From NCBI RefSeq assembly GCF_002305855.1, contig NZ_CP022163.1, forward strand, positions 5,828,292 to 5,892,291: DNA of 64,000 nt. The letters run 5' to 3'. Each line of letters opens with the position of its first letter. Position 1 is the stretch's first letter. The notes under the pieces are model-generated. The model worked only from the letters and a program-made list of their open reading frames with translations. It was not told the DNA's origin and searched no databases. The translations under genes and the position numbers were made by a program. Source of the stretch: Melittangium boletus DSM 14713. GTDB lineage: Bacteria; Myxococcota; Myxococcia; Myxococcales; Myxococcaceae. Below, one piece after another: positions 24,189-35,694 of this stretch.

Positions 24189-25466
24189 ATGCGTGAGTGG
24201 GATGGAGGCAGGGGCGGGGAGCTGAGGGTTCGGACCGTGGACGCGCCGGAGCAAGAGGCCGTCCGTCCGCCCGCTTCCTCGCCCCGCTGGAACACCCACG
24301 TCTCCACGGCGCTGCTGGCGCGCTACTACCTGCCGCCCTCGCATTCGCCGCTCCAGGGCAACGCCTGTGAGTTGCTGCGCGATGGGACCGAGGTCTACCC
24401 CGCCATGCTGCACGCCATCCGGTGTGCCCGGCGCTCCGTGCACCTCGAGACGTACATGTTCCTGTCCGACGCCGTGGGCGAGCTGTTCGGCGAGGCGCTG
24501 GCGGAGGCGGCCGGGCGCGGCGTGCACGTGAAGGTGCTGTATGACGCCCTGGGCTCCTGGTCGAGCCGGAGTGAGTTCTTCGAGTCGCTGCGCGCTCGCG
24601 GCGTGGACATCCGCCCCTTCAAGCCCTTCAGCAGCCTGGGGCGGGGCGTGCGCCATCTGTTGCGGCGCGACCACCGGAAGATCCTCTCGGTGGATGGCGA
24701 GGTGGCCTTCATCGGCGGGGTGAACATCGCCGTGCACTGGGCGCCCCGGGGCCATGGGGGCGAGTGCTGGCGCGACGACGTGCTGCGGGTGGAGGGCCCC
24801 GCGGTGCACGAGCTGGAGCGCCGCTTCGTGGCCACCTGGCGCATGGCCTTCCAGGACAGGTTCCGCTCCTGGCGCGAGGGCCGCCGGTTGCGCAAGCAGC
24901 TGCGCCGTCAGACGGTGGGCGGTACGCGGGGCGACGTGGGTCTGGCGGTCCTGTCCAACCGCCGCAGCATCCACCGCGCCTACCTCCACGCCATTTCCCG
25001 GGCGCGCAAGAGCGTGCTGGTGGCGGCCGCCTACTTCGTGCCGGATCGCAAGCTGGTGGCCGCGCTGCGCGACGCCGCCGCTCGCGGTGTGGAGGTCCGC
25101 CTGCTGCTCAACGCCAAGGGCGACCATCCGTGGATCATGAACGCCACGCGCGCCTTCTACGAGAAGCTGCTCACCGCGGGCGTTCGTATCTTCGAGTGGG
25201 AGCGGTGCGTGCTGCACTCGAAGACGGCGGTGGTGGACGGGGCGTGGGGCACCATCGGCTCGTTCAACCTCGAGCGGCTGTCCTTCTTCTTCAACCACGA
25301 GGCGAACGCGGTCTTCGCCGATCCCCGGTTGGGCGCTCAGATGGAGGAGGGCATCCGCCGCGACTGCGACGACTGCCGCGAGGTGGACCTCGCTTCGTTC
25401 CGCCGCCGGCCGCTCTGGCGCAAGATGCTGGAGCGCGTGTTGTACGTCTTCCGCCGGGTCATCTAG
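24189..25466 (+). CDS. Phospholipase D family / cardiolipin synthase-like protein
   Basis: 425 residues with two HKD motifs: H-x-K-x4-D at about 162 (D-H-R-K-I-L-S-V-D-G-E-V-A-F-I-G-G) and again at about 342 (H-S-K-T-A-V-V-D-G-A-W-G-T-I-G-S). These are the catalytic repeats of cardiolipin synthases and phospholipase D-type enzymes. No membrane helix is seen at the N-terminus, unlike ClsA, so it is more like ClsB/YbhO. The 3' end overlaps the convergent truncated DUF2381 gene by 4 nt. The start at ATG 24189 is not supported by a clear ribosome binding site, so a few residues may be extra. Confidence 0.88.
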   Translation: MREWDGGRGGELRVRTVDAPEQEAVRPPASSPRWNTHVSTALLARYYLPPSHSPLQGNACELLRDGTEVYPAMLHAIRCARRSVHLETYMFLSDAVGELFGEALAEAAGRGVHVKVLYDALGSWSSRSEFFESLRARGVDIRPFKPFSSLGRGVRHLLRRDHRKILSVDGEVAFIGGVNIAVHWAPRGHGGECWRDDVLRVEGPAVHELERRFVATWRMAFQDRFRSWREGRRLRKQLRRQTVGGTRGDVGLAVLSNRRSIHRAYLHAISRARKSVLVAAAYFVPDRKLVAALRDAAARGVEVRLLLNAKGDHPWIMNATRAFYEKLLTAGVRIFEWERCVLHSKTAVVDGAWGTIGSFNLERLSFFFNHEANAVFADPRLGAQMEEGIRRDCDDCREVDLASFRRRPLWRKMLERVLYVFRRVI

Positions 25467-25951
25467 AGGGGCTGCTCGGGGCTGCGCCGGACTCGCAGCC
25501 ACACGTCCGTCACCAGTCCGGCCTTCACCAGCGTCAGCTCCACGCGCCCTCCATCCAGGTAGGCCACGGAGAGGGGCACCCGCTCTCCGGGCTCCAGGTG
25601 GTCGATCATCCCCACGAGCAGTTCGCCGTCCTTCGCGCTCAGCTCGATGCGGCCCCGCGCTCCCTTCATGGTGGTGCTCACCAGATCCACCCGCCCATCC
25701 AGCAGCTCCACGGACGTGGGAAAGCCCTTCGTCACGCGCAGCTCCCGCTCCGCCGGAGCTGGGTCCTCGTAGAGGTTGAGGTCTCGCTGCTCCACGTCCC
25801 ATCCCGGGGGCAGCGGCAGATCGAGGCTCGTTCGTGCCCGGGAACTCAAGGGCATGAGGCCCAGCAACAGCACCATCCCCCGCAGCATGGCGGCCGGGAG
25901 GCGAGGGGACGACAGGCCATCGGAGTCCGGATCATCGGGAGAGTCGGACAT
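25463..25951 (-). CDS. Divergent or truncated DUF2381-like protein
   Basis: 162 residues from ATG 25951, which has GGAGAA in front. An unusual acidic start (S-D-S-P-D-D-P-D-S-D) precedes a hydrophobic segment (about 22-38). The rest looks like the N-terminal beta domain of DUF2381 (R-E-L-R-V-T-K-G-F-P-T-S-V-E, R-V-P-L-S-V-A-Y-L-D-G), but the D-Q-Q-V-N-V-F, D-H-A-L-A-A-L-L and second beta-domain blocks are missing. Either a half-length family member or a decayed one. It faces the next DUF2381-like gene, which starts 128 nt away on the other strand. Confidence 0.65.
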   Translation of the reverse strand: MSDSPDDPDSDGLSSPRLPAAMLRGMVLLLGLMPLSSRARTSLDLPLPPGWDVEQRDLNLYEDPAPAERELRVTKGFPTSVELLDGRVDLVSTTMKGARGRIELSAKDGELLVGMIDHLEPGERVPLSVAYLDGGRVELTLVKAGLVTDVWLRVRRSPEQPL

Positions 25952-26078
25952 GTGTTCTCCATGCAAGACTTGATTTCAGAAGTCACGTTCTCGTGGATGA
26001 CCTCGAAAGTCAACCTGTTCTTGCCCGGCCAGCGTTCTCCCGAATACCTTCGCCGCTTTCACGACGAAGGTTCCTCGC

Positions 26079-26915
26079 GTGCGCTGCGTTTCCTGGACCG
26101 CTCTCCTCGTACCGTTCTTGTTCGTGCCCTCTCCGGCTCCCGCCCAGGAGCCGCCGCCTGGCCGGATGTCCCGTCACCGCTCCGTCCATGTCTCCCTGGA
26201 GCCCGGTGGTGGCCTGCCCGAGATCCACGTCGCGGGTGGTACCGCCACGCTCGTGTCCGTGGGCGCACCGCTCGCTGACGGAGGGCCGGTCCTCGACGAC
26301 GCGCGAGGTCGGGTCCGGCTCGTTCCCGTGGAGGGCGCGGCCTTCCTCCTCCTGCCCGCCGCCGACCTCCCCGTGGGCGAGCGCCTGCGGCTCACCGTGC
26401 CGCTGGCGCGGGGCGATTCGCTTCAGTTCGCGCTCACCTCCGTCGAGGACGAGGTGGACACCGAGGTGAAGCTCCTCCTCCTCCAGTCCCCCGACGCGGA
26501 TGCCAGGGGCTTGGAGGACGTGGCCCGGTTCCTCAACTCCTCCTCTCGGGAGCAGCCCGTGGCGCTACCCCTGCTGCCAACGCGGAGCCGCGTGAGCGGA
26601 GACACGAGCGTGCGGCTCAGGTCGGTCCTGCGACTGGGGCGGCACGTCTTCGTTTCCTTGCTCCTCTGGGATCGGCGAGCGGACGCCGAGGCCTGGAGGC
26701 GGCTCCGATTCCGTGCCGCCGTGAAGGGTGGGTCCGTCGTGGCGCTGCCCGCGTTGCGGGTTTCCTCGTTGGTTTCAACCGCCATCCTGAATCAGCACAC
26801 CTTCGTGACCGTTCTCCCCGATGGCGCCGAACGGCTGGACGTGGCGCTGAACGGCGAGAGCGCTCCGGAATCCACTTTCTGCCTGCCCCTTCCCCGCGAG
26901 ACGCCGACACCATGA
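26079..26915 (+). CDS. DUF2381-like secreted protein, partner of the adjacent kinase
   Basis: 278 residues from GTG 26079 with AAGG about 9 nt upstream. Signal peptide ends near A-P-A-Q (residue 23). Two beta-rich halves flank a region (about 125-175) with E-V-K-L-L-L-L and L-E-D-V-A-R-F-L. Size, signal and layout fit a divergent DUF2381 (TIGR02268) protein. Its stop overlaps the start of the Ser/Thr kinase (ATGA), and DUF2381/kinase linkage is a known myxobacterial pattern, so it probably works outside the membrane with this kinase. Confidence 0.75.
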   Translation: MRCVSWTALLVPFLFVPSPAPAQEPPPGRMSRHRSVHVSLEPGGGLPEIHVAGGTATLVSVGAPLADGGPVLDDARGRVRLVPVEGAAFLLLPAADLPVGERLRLTVPLARGDSLQFALTSVEDEVDTEVKLLLLQSPDADARGLEDVARFLNSSSREQPVALPLLPTRSRVSGDTSVRLRSVLRLGRHVFVSLLLWDRRADAEAWRRLRFRAAVKGGSVVALPALRVSSLVSTAILNQHTFVTVLPDGAERLDVALNGESAPESTFCLPLPRETPTP

Positions 26916-28798
26916 ACAAGGCCCTGCATCCCAACCAACTTCGTCCGGGCGACCACGTGCGCGAGTACCGGATCATCCGGCGCCTGGGCTCGGGTGGCTT
27001 TTCCATCGTCTTCCTGGTGGAACACGAGGGGAACCCCTACGCCCTGAAGATGGCGCTGCAACCCGTTTCGGAGGTGGATGAGGACCAGGTGGATGGATGG
27101 ATCCGCCGGGAGGCGGTATCCCTGGAGCACCTGGTCCATCCCAACCTGCTGCCCATCCATGAGCTGGGCCGATGGCCGTTGCCGCGCACGGGCTACTCCT
27201 TCTTCGTCACCGACTACGTTCCGGGCACGACCTTCTATGAGTGGAGCCGCCGCCGTCACGTCACGCCCCATCAGTGGGTGCGGGTGCTGGGTGAGGTGCT
27301 GCGCCCGTTGGAGGCGATGCACGCGCGGGGGATCTGCCATCGTGACCTCAAGGCGGACAACGTGATCGTGCGGGAAGGGGACGAGCGGCCCTTCCTCATC
27401 GACTTCGGCGCCGTTCATCTGCCGGGCGCGCGTCCATTGACCGAGGGCATCGCCCCGGGGACGCTCTACTGTCAGCCTCCCGAGGCCATCCGCTTCGTGA
27501 TGAGCGCGGATGCTCTCCAGAAGGGCGCTCGTTTCGAGGCCCATCCCAGCGCGGACCTCTACGCGGTGGGCGTCCTTCTCTATGAGGCGCTGACGGGTCA
27601 TCACCCCTTCAATCCGAAGTTGCCGGTGAATCACCTGCTGCTGGCCATCCTCTCCGTGCCTCCCGTGGATCCCAGGCAACTCAACCCCCGGGCTCCCGAT
27701 TCGTTGTGCGAACTCGCCATGCGACTGTTGGCGAAGGACCCCGCTCAGCGCCCCGCCAGTGCGCGTGAGGTGCGAGAAGAGCTGGAGCGCCTTCGCGCGG
27801 ACGAAGGCGACACGGTTCCCTGGTGGACTCCGGGCCTGCCGTACCGCGACCTCGGGGTGTCATCGAGGCCGGTGAACGGCGCATTGGTTCCCATGAAGGG
27901 GCCCCTGTCTCCACGGGCCAGACCCCCGGCGCGCCGGACGAGCGCACGCGTGGCATTGGCGCTCGGGGTGGGGTTGGTGGGATTGCTAGGGTGGGCCCTT
28001 CTCCACACCGAGGAAGCTCCTCCCGTGGAGGCCACCGCGCCGGTTTCTCCGGCGCCCTCCGACCCAGGAGTGCCACCCGTGTCGTCCTTTCAGCCCGACC
28101 CGTCCCGTCCTCTACCCGCTCCCTCGACCCAGGCGCCCGCGCGCGGGTGCTCCCGGCTCCAGGCCCTGCTGGGCGTGACGGTGGCTCAGCTGTTCGGCTG
28201 TGCCACCGTTCCGGCCGTGCGGCCAGACCCCAGCGGCTACCTCGACAAATGCCCGTACGAGGCACGCGAGAACATCCGGAAGCTCGGGTTCGAAACGGGG
28301 CTCGGGTACTGGTTTCCCACCTACCTCCAACCGGGCCCCACGGTCTCCTCGGTGTCGCATCGGCTCGTGGAGGAGGGCGCGGCCTTGAACGTCAAGCCGG
28401 GGCCCATCGCGGCCCACATGTACCCGTATGCGAATGACAAGTTCGTGCGGATCCTGGGCACGGCGGTGACCACGCGGATGCGCGTCTACATCGAGTTCGA
28501 TCGGCTCGTGCTTCCCGATGGGACCTGGCTGCCCATCTGTGGCGCCGCCGCCAGCACCTTCGAGGACATCTACGGCATTCCGACCCGCGAGGGAGTGGAG
28601 TTCCCGGACACGGCGGTGGACCCGGCCAAGGTGGACCACAGCCCCGGCAGTGTCGTGCTCAATGATCCCCAGTTCATGACCGTCATCGAGCCGCCCGAGG
28701 GGGAGCAGCGCGCGAGGATCGAGCAGGTGGACCCCAACGAGAAGCCGCGGATCGACTTCTCGGAGCAACTGGAGGAACGGAAGCGACAGAAGAAGTAG
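26912..28798 (+). CDS. Membrane Ser/Thr protein kinase with C-terminal domain of unknown function
   Basis: 628 residues. Kinase domain about 15-290: glycine loop R-L-G-S-G-G-F-S, Lys in Y-A-L-K-M, catalytic H-R-D-L-K-A-D-N and D-F-G-A-V-H, so all key residues are present. One membrane helix at about 348-367 follows (A-L-G-V-G-L-V-G-L-L-G-W-A-L-L), then a Pro-rich stretch. The extracytoplasmic domain (about 400-628) has paired Cys (G-C-S-R ... F-G-C-A, K-C-P-Y, P-I-C-G) and no PASTA repeats; I do not recognise it. The start overlaps the DUF2381-like gene. This is a Hanks-type kinase whose sensor half is unusual. Confidence 0.9.
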   Translation: MNKALHPNQLRPGDHVREYRIIRRLGSGGFSIVFLVEHEGNPYALKMALQPVSEVDEDQVDGWIRREAVSLEHLVHPNLLPIHELGRWPLPRTGYSFFVTDYVPGTTFYEWSRRRHVTPHQWVRVLGEVLRPLEAMHARGICHRDLKADNVIVREGDERPFLIDFGAVHLPGARPLTEGIAPGTLYCQPPEAIRFVMSADALQKGARFEAHPSADLYAVGVLLYEALTGHHPFNPKLPVNHLLLAILSVPPVDPRQLNPRAPDSLCELAMRLLAKDPAQRPASAREVREELERLRADEGDTVPWWTPGLPYRDLGVSSRPVNGALVPMKGPLSPRARPPARRTSARVALALGVGLVGLLGWALLHTEEAPPVEATAPVSPAPSDPGVPPVSSFQPDPSRPLPAPSTQAPARGCSRLQALLGVTVAQLFGCATVPAVRPDPSGYLDKCPYEARENIRKLGFETGLGYWFPTYLQPGPTVSSVSHRLVEEGAALNVKPGPIAAHMYPYANDKFVRILGTAVTTRMRVYIEFDRLVLPDGTWLPICGAAASTFEDIYGIPTREGVEFPDTAVDPAKVDHSPGSVVLNDPQFMTVIEPPEGEQRARIEQVDPNEKPRIDFSEQLEERKRQKK

Positions 28799-28916
28799 GC
28801 GGATGACCTGGGGCGTCTCCACCCGCGCCCGACGGGCGAGGTGAAGGAGGCGGGCGGGGTGGGGGGGCCAGGGGTCGCTTTGCCTGATGGGTGGGGCGTG
28901 CCGACCTTCAGGGGTG

Positions 28917-31475
28917 ATGACGACCTCGCGACGCGCAAGACCTTCTGCCCGGAAGCGCTTGGGCACCTACCGCGAGAAGCGTGACTTCTCGCGGACCTCC
29001 GAGCCCTCTCCAGAGGTTTCCGCGCCCGCCGGTGGGGGCGTCTTCGTGGTGCACAAGCACGACGCCACGCGGCTGCACTACGACCTGCGGCTGGAGATCG
29101 ACGGGGTGCTCGTCAGTTGGGCCATTCCCAAGGGCCCGAGCCATGACCCGGCGGACAAGCGGCTCGCGGTCCAGACCGAGGACCACCCCCTGGCCTATGC
29201 CACCTTCGAGGGCCGCATCTCCGAGGGGAACTACGGAGCGGGGGATTCGCTGCTGTGGGAGTCGGGCACCTTCGACACCGTGCCTCCGGGTGAGGCCTCG
29301 GCGCAGCTCGCGCGGGGCCGGCTGCACGTGGCGCTGCATGGCCAGAAGCTCGAGGGCGAGTGGCACCTCATCCGCACGCGTCCGGTGGGCAAGAAGGCGC
29401 AGTGGTTGTGCATCAAGGCCAAGGATGGCACCGAGCGCCCTGGCTATGACGTCACCGTCGAGCGTCCCGAGTCCGTGAAGTCCGGCCAGCGTGTCACCCG
29501 CGGGCCCAAGCGCCGGACCGCGTCCAAGGCCAAGGCCAAGGCCACGCCCAGGCTCCGCTCGCCCCAGGCCCTCCTGGCGCGGGTGGGCACGCCCATGCTG
29601 GCCACGCTCGCCCAGGTGGAGGCCACGGACGCGGCGGACTGGCGTTTCGAGGTGAAGTACGACGGCTTCCGCGCGCTCGCGGCGGTCCACGGCGGACGGG
29701 TGGCCCTGCACTCGCGCGGAGGCCATGACCTGTCCGAGCGCTTTCCCGCCATCGCCCAGGCCCTCGAGGCGCTGGGGAAACACGAGGTGGTGCTGGACGG
29801 GGAACTCGTGGCCCTGGATGCCCAGGGCCGTTCGCGCTTCCAACTGCTCGGCAAGGGCGCCGAGGAGCGCTTCGTGGTGTTCGATGTCCCGTGGCTCGAC
29901 GGGGAGGACCTGAGCCCGCTGCCGCTGGAGGAGCGCCGGAAGAAGCTCGAGGGGCTGCTGGCGCGGGTGAAGCCACCGCTCGCGCTCGCCGAGCGGGTGG
30001 AGGGGACCGCGCGGCAGGCGCTCTCCCAGGCGCGGCGGCGAGGGTGGGAGGGCGTCATGGCCAAGCGCGTGGGCTCCGTCTACGCGCCGGGCCGGGGCGA
30101 GGCATGGCTCAAGCTCAAGGTCCAGGCCAACCAGGAGGTGGCCATCGTGGGCTTCACGCCCATGGCCAACGAGCGGCCGGAGATTGGCGCGCTCCTGGTG
30201 GCGGTGCGTGAGGACGGGGCCTGGCGTTACGCGGGCAAGGTGGGGACGGGTTACTCCACGCAGGTGCGGCGCGATCTGTTGAAGCTCCTGTCGCGCGACG
30301 AGGTGAAGAAGCCCCTGGTGAAGGAAGCGCCGCGGGTCCGTGACGCCTTGCGCCACGAGGAGGCCGTCTGGGTGAAGCCCCGCCACGTGGCCCAGGTGGC
30401 CTTCACCGAGTGGACCGAGGACGGACGCCTGCGCCATCCCTCCTTCCAGGGGCTGCGAAACGACAAGCGCCCCGAGGAGTGTGTGCGCGAGCGGCCGCGC
30501 GAGACGCCCGTGCGCCGGGGCCCCTCCGCGCGAGGGCCGCACCGGGAGACGGGACGCAAGGCGCGTCCGGGGAAGCGGGCCGCGGGACGGACCGCCACCG
30601 CCCGGAAGGGCGCCGCCGGGGAGCCGGTCGTGCTCACCCATGGGGAGCGGGTGCTGTTTCCCGCGGTGGGACTCACCAAGGCGGACGTGTTCGCGTGGTT
30701 CCAGGACGTGGCGCCCCTGATGGTGCCGGCGCTCGCGGGCCGGCCGCTCACGTTGCAGCAGTGGCCCCAGGGGATCCAGGCGCCCGGCTTCTTCCGCCAG
30801 GGGGTGGAGAGCGCGCCGGACTGGCTCACCGTCACGCGCATCCGGCACGAGGCGCGGCTCTTGTCCCACGTGGTGGTGGACAGGCCCGAGTCGCTGCTGT
30901 GGCTCGCCAACCAGTCCGCGCTCACCCTGCACATGTGGTCGAGCCGGGTGCCGCACCTCAAGCAGCCCGACTGGGTGGTGTTCGATCTGGATCCCGGTCC
31001 CAAGGGGACCTTCGAGGAGCTGATCGAGCTGACGCTGGGCCTGCGGCGTCTGTTGGAGCGGCTCGGCCTGGCGAGCGTGCCCAAGACGTCCGGCAAGCGG
31101 GGCCTGCACGTGTTGGTGCCCCTGGCGCCGGGCCATACCTACGCGCGGACAAGGGCGTTCGCACTCCAGGTGTTCGAAGCGCTCGCCCAGGAATACCCGG
31201 AGTTGGCCACCACCGAGCACGCCAAGACGCGGCGTGAAGGGCGGCTGTACCTGGACGCGGGCCAGAACGCCTGGGGCAAGACGGTGGTGGCGCCCTACTC
31301 ACTCCGGGCGCTGCCGCACGCGCCCGTGTCCACGCCGCTCAAGTGGTCGGAGGTGACGCGCCGGTTGGACCCCACACGGTTCACCCTCGAGACCCTGCGG
31401 CGGCGCCTGGACAAGGTAGGCGACCTGTTCGCCCCCGCCCTGGAGGGAGGGCAGACGCTCCCGTCTTCCTCTTGA
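28917..31475 (+). CDS. ligD: Multifunctional DNA ligase LigD (PE-Lig-Pol)
   Basis: 852 residues from ATG 28917, which follows AGGGG. Order of domains: 3'-phosphoesterase (about 20-190; V-V-H-K-H-D-A-T-R-L-H-Y-D-L-R), ATP-dependent ligase (about 225-520; adenylation Lys in E-V-K-Y-D-G-F-R, motif D-G-E-L-V-A-L-D, A-W-L-K-L-K), a basic linker, and an LigD-type primase/polymerase (about 565-852; metal Asps in D-L-D-P-G-P). It serves nonhomologous end joining together with Ku. No Ku gene is in the window. The longer frame to 28887 adds ten residues without support. Confidence 0.94.
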   Translation: MTTSRRARPSARKRLGTYREKRDFSRTSEPSPEVSAPAGGGVFVVHKHDATRLHYDLRLEIDGVLVSWAIPKGPSHDPADKRLAVQTEDHPLAYATFEGRISEGNYGAGDSLLWESGTFDTVPPGEASAQLARGRLHVALHGQKLEGEWHLIRTRPVGKKAQWLCIKAKDGTERPGYDVTVERPESVKSGQRVTRGPKRRTASKAKAKATPRLRSPQALLARVGTPMLATLAQVEATDAADWRFEVKYDGFRALAAVHGGRVALHSRGGHDLSERFPAIAQALEALGKHEVVLDGELVALDAQGRSRFQLLGKGAEERFVVFDVPWLDGEDLSPLPLEERRKKLEGLLARVKPPLALAERVEGTARQALSQARRRGWEGVMAKRVGSVYAPGRGEAWLKLKVQANQEVAIVGFTPMANERPEIGALLVAVREDGAWRYAGKVGTGYSTQVRRDLLKLLSRDEVKKPLVKEAPRVRDALRHEEAVWVKPRHVAQVAFTEWTEDGRLRHPSFQGLRNDKRPEECVRERPRETPVRRGPSARGPHRETGRKARPGKRAAGRTATARKGAAGEPVVLTHGERVLFPAVGLTKADVFAWFQDVAPLMVPALAGRPLTLQQWPQGIQAPGFFRQGVESAPDWLTVTRIRHEARLLSHVVVDRPESLLWLANQSALTLHMWSSRVPHLKQPDWVVFDLDPGPKGTFEELIELTLGLRRLLERLGLASVPKTSGKRGLHVLVPLAPGHTYARTRAFALQVFEALAQEYPELATTEHAKTRREGRLYLDAGQNAWGKTVVAPYSLRALPHAPVSTPLKWSEVTRRLDPTRFTLETLRRRLDKVGDLFAPALEGGQTLPSSS

Positions 31476-31520
31476 GCTTCCGGTGGGAAGCCGGCCAGGA
31501 AGTGCTAGGGTGCCGCGCCC

Positions 31521-32687
31521 GTGAGCGTACACACGGATGAGAGCGATGCGGATGCCGTTGTCCGACAGCGAGCCCTGGCGGGGAGGATCGCTTCCCGGGG
31601 ACGGGTGGACCAGGCTCTCTCCGAGTTGAGACGGCTCGAGCAGCTCGGCGCGCCAGGAGAGGCCGCCGCCGTCTGCGAGGCGCTCGCGCGGCTGTGGGCC
31701 CAGGGCAGCCAGCTCCTCCGGGCCATCGTGATGTGCAAGCACCTGTCGTGGCTCGATCCGGGGCACAAGCGCACACAGACCTTCATCGCCAACCTCTACG
31801 CCCGCTATCCCGCGAGCCCCACGGAAGAGGGGGGAGATCGGGTGCTGGATGACCTGGAGTTGTTGCTGCCCGAACGAGAGGACTCGGTGGCGGTGCCCCT
31901 CTTCTCGATGCTGAGCCAGGAGGCGTTCGCCGCGCTGCTCGACGCGGTGGAGGTGCGGCACTACGGGGTGGGCCTGCCGGTGATCCGCGAGGGGGACCAG
32001 GGCTCCTCCATGTTCTTCCTGGTGGAGGGGCGGGCGGACGTGCTGCGGCTGCTCGAGGGCCGGGGTGCTCCGGCGGAGTCGGTGGGGGAGGGGGGCGTCT
32101 TCGGGGAGATGGCGCTGCTCACCGATGGGCCCCGGATGTCGACGGTGATGCCCTCGACGCCCTCGGTGCTGCTGGAGCTGTCGCGGGCGCGGCTGACGGA
32201 GATCGCCCAGACGTACCCCCTGGTGGAGCGCGTGGTGCGGGGCTTCTGCCGCAAGCGCGCGGCGGACCAGCTCATGCGCACCCACTCCATCTTCTCCTCC
32301 CTGCGCCAGGCGCAGCGGCGCAGCCTCTCGCGGGAATTCGAGCTGCGGCGCGTGGACGCGGGCGTGGCGCTGCTCACCGCCGGGGAGATGGGGGATGGTC
32401 TCTATCTGCTGCTGCGCGGCCGGTGCACGCCCTACTACATCCGCGAGGACGGCCAGGAGATTCCCCTGGCGGTGTTGCGCGAGGGGGACGTCTTCGGGGA
32501 AATCTCCCTGCTCCTGGACAAGCCGGTGACGGCGACGGTGCGGGCGGACGTGCCGGGGGTGCTGCTCAAGCTGAGCCGTCCGGCGTTCGAGCGCCACATC
32601 TCCACCCAGCCGGGCCTGCGCGACGCACTGACCCAGCTGGCCACCGCTCGCCTCCAGAGCACGGCCCGTCTGCTCTCGGGACGTTGA
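31521..32687 (+). CDS. Protein with two cyclic-nucleotide-binding domains
   Basis: 388 residues from GTG 31521. A helical, TPR-like N-terminus (about 1-95) is followed by two CNB beta-roll domains: one with V-I-R-E-G-D-Q-G-S-S-M-F-F-L-V-E-G and G-V-F-G-E-M-A-L, the second with L-L-T-A-G-E-M-G-D-G-L-Y-L-L-L-R-G and V-F-G-E-I-S-L-L. There is no DNA-binding or catalytic domain. The G-E motif of the phosphate cassette lacks the classical R-x-A-S/T, so the bound ligand is uncertain. Such proteins are common in myxobacterial motility or development, but this is not evidence for a role here. A GC-rich hairpin follows it. Confidence 0.82.
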   Translation: MSVHTDESDADAVVRQRALAGRIASRGRVDQALSELRRLEQLGAPGEAAAVCEALARLWAQGSQLLRAIVMCKHLSWLDPGHKRTQTFIANLYARYPASPTEEGGDRVLDDLELLLPEREDSVAVPLFSMLSQEAFAALLDAVEVRHYGVGLPVIREGDQGSSMFFLVEGRADVLRLLEGRGAPAESVGEGGVFGEMALLTDGPRMSTVMPSTPSVLLELSRARLTEIAQTYPLVERVVRGFCRKRAADQLMRTHSIFSSLRQAQRRSLSREFELRRVDAGVALLTAGEMGDGLYLLLRGRCTPYYIREDGQEIPLAVLREGDVFGEISLLLDKPVTATVRADVPGVLLKLSRPAFERHISTQPGLRDALTQLATARLQSTARLLSGR

Positions 32688-32729
32688 GTGCTTCGCTTCG
32701 TGCTGGCGCGGGGGCCCGCGCGCTGGCCT

Positions 32730-32741
32730 TTGCAATTGCAA
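32730..32741. promoter_or_regulatory. Perfect 12-bp palindrome upstream of acnA
   Basis: TTGCAATTGCAA is a perfect palindrome 65 nt upstream of the acnA start, in an otherwise GC-rich gap. A GC-rich hairpin GCGCGGG/CCCGCGC (32706-32721) lies just before it and may end transcription of the upstream CNB gene. An operator role is inferred from symmetry and location only. Confidence 0.4.
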
Positions 32742-32806
32742 GCCGCTGTCGGCGGGCCTAGAAGACCCTTGATTCCTTGCGGATGGAAAGAAGGACGGCA
32801 CCTACA

Positions 32807-35539
<2,733 letters not shown>

Positions 35540-35570
35540 GGTTTTTCCGCTCCCGGCGGGAAACTACCAT

Positions 35571-35614
35571 CGGCCCGGTGTGCCTTTTCATGGCGCACCG
35601 GGCCGTCTGTTTTC
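35571..35614 (+). terminator. Intrinsic terminator after acnA
   Basis: A 14-bp stem (35571-35584 pairing with 35592-35605, one G-T wobble) with loop TTTTCAT is followed by TCTGTTTTC. It starts 32 nt after the acnA stop. A weaker hairpin lies between the stop and this one. Confidence 0.85.
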
Positions 35615-35694
35615 AGGGGGGGAGGGGTCTTCCTGTCTTTCAATGAAGCGTAGTAAGATAGACCTTCCACTGCTTCCGGGGGGGGGAGCGCGGA

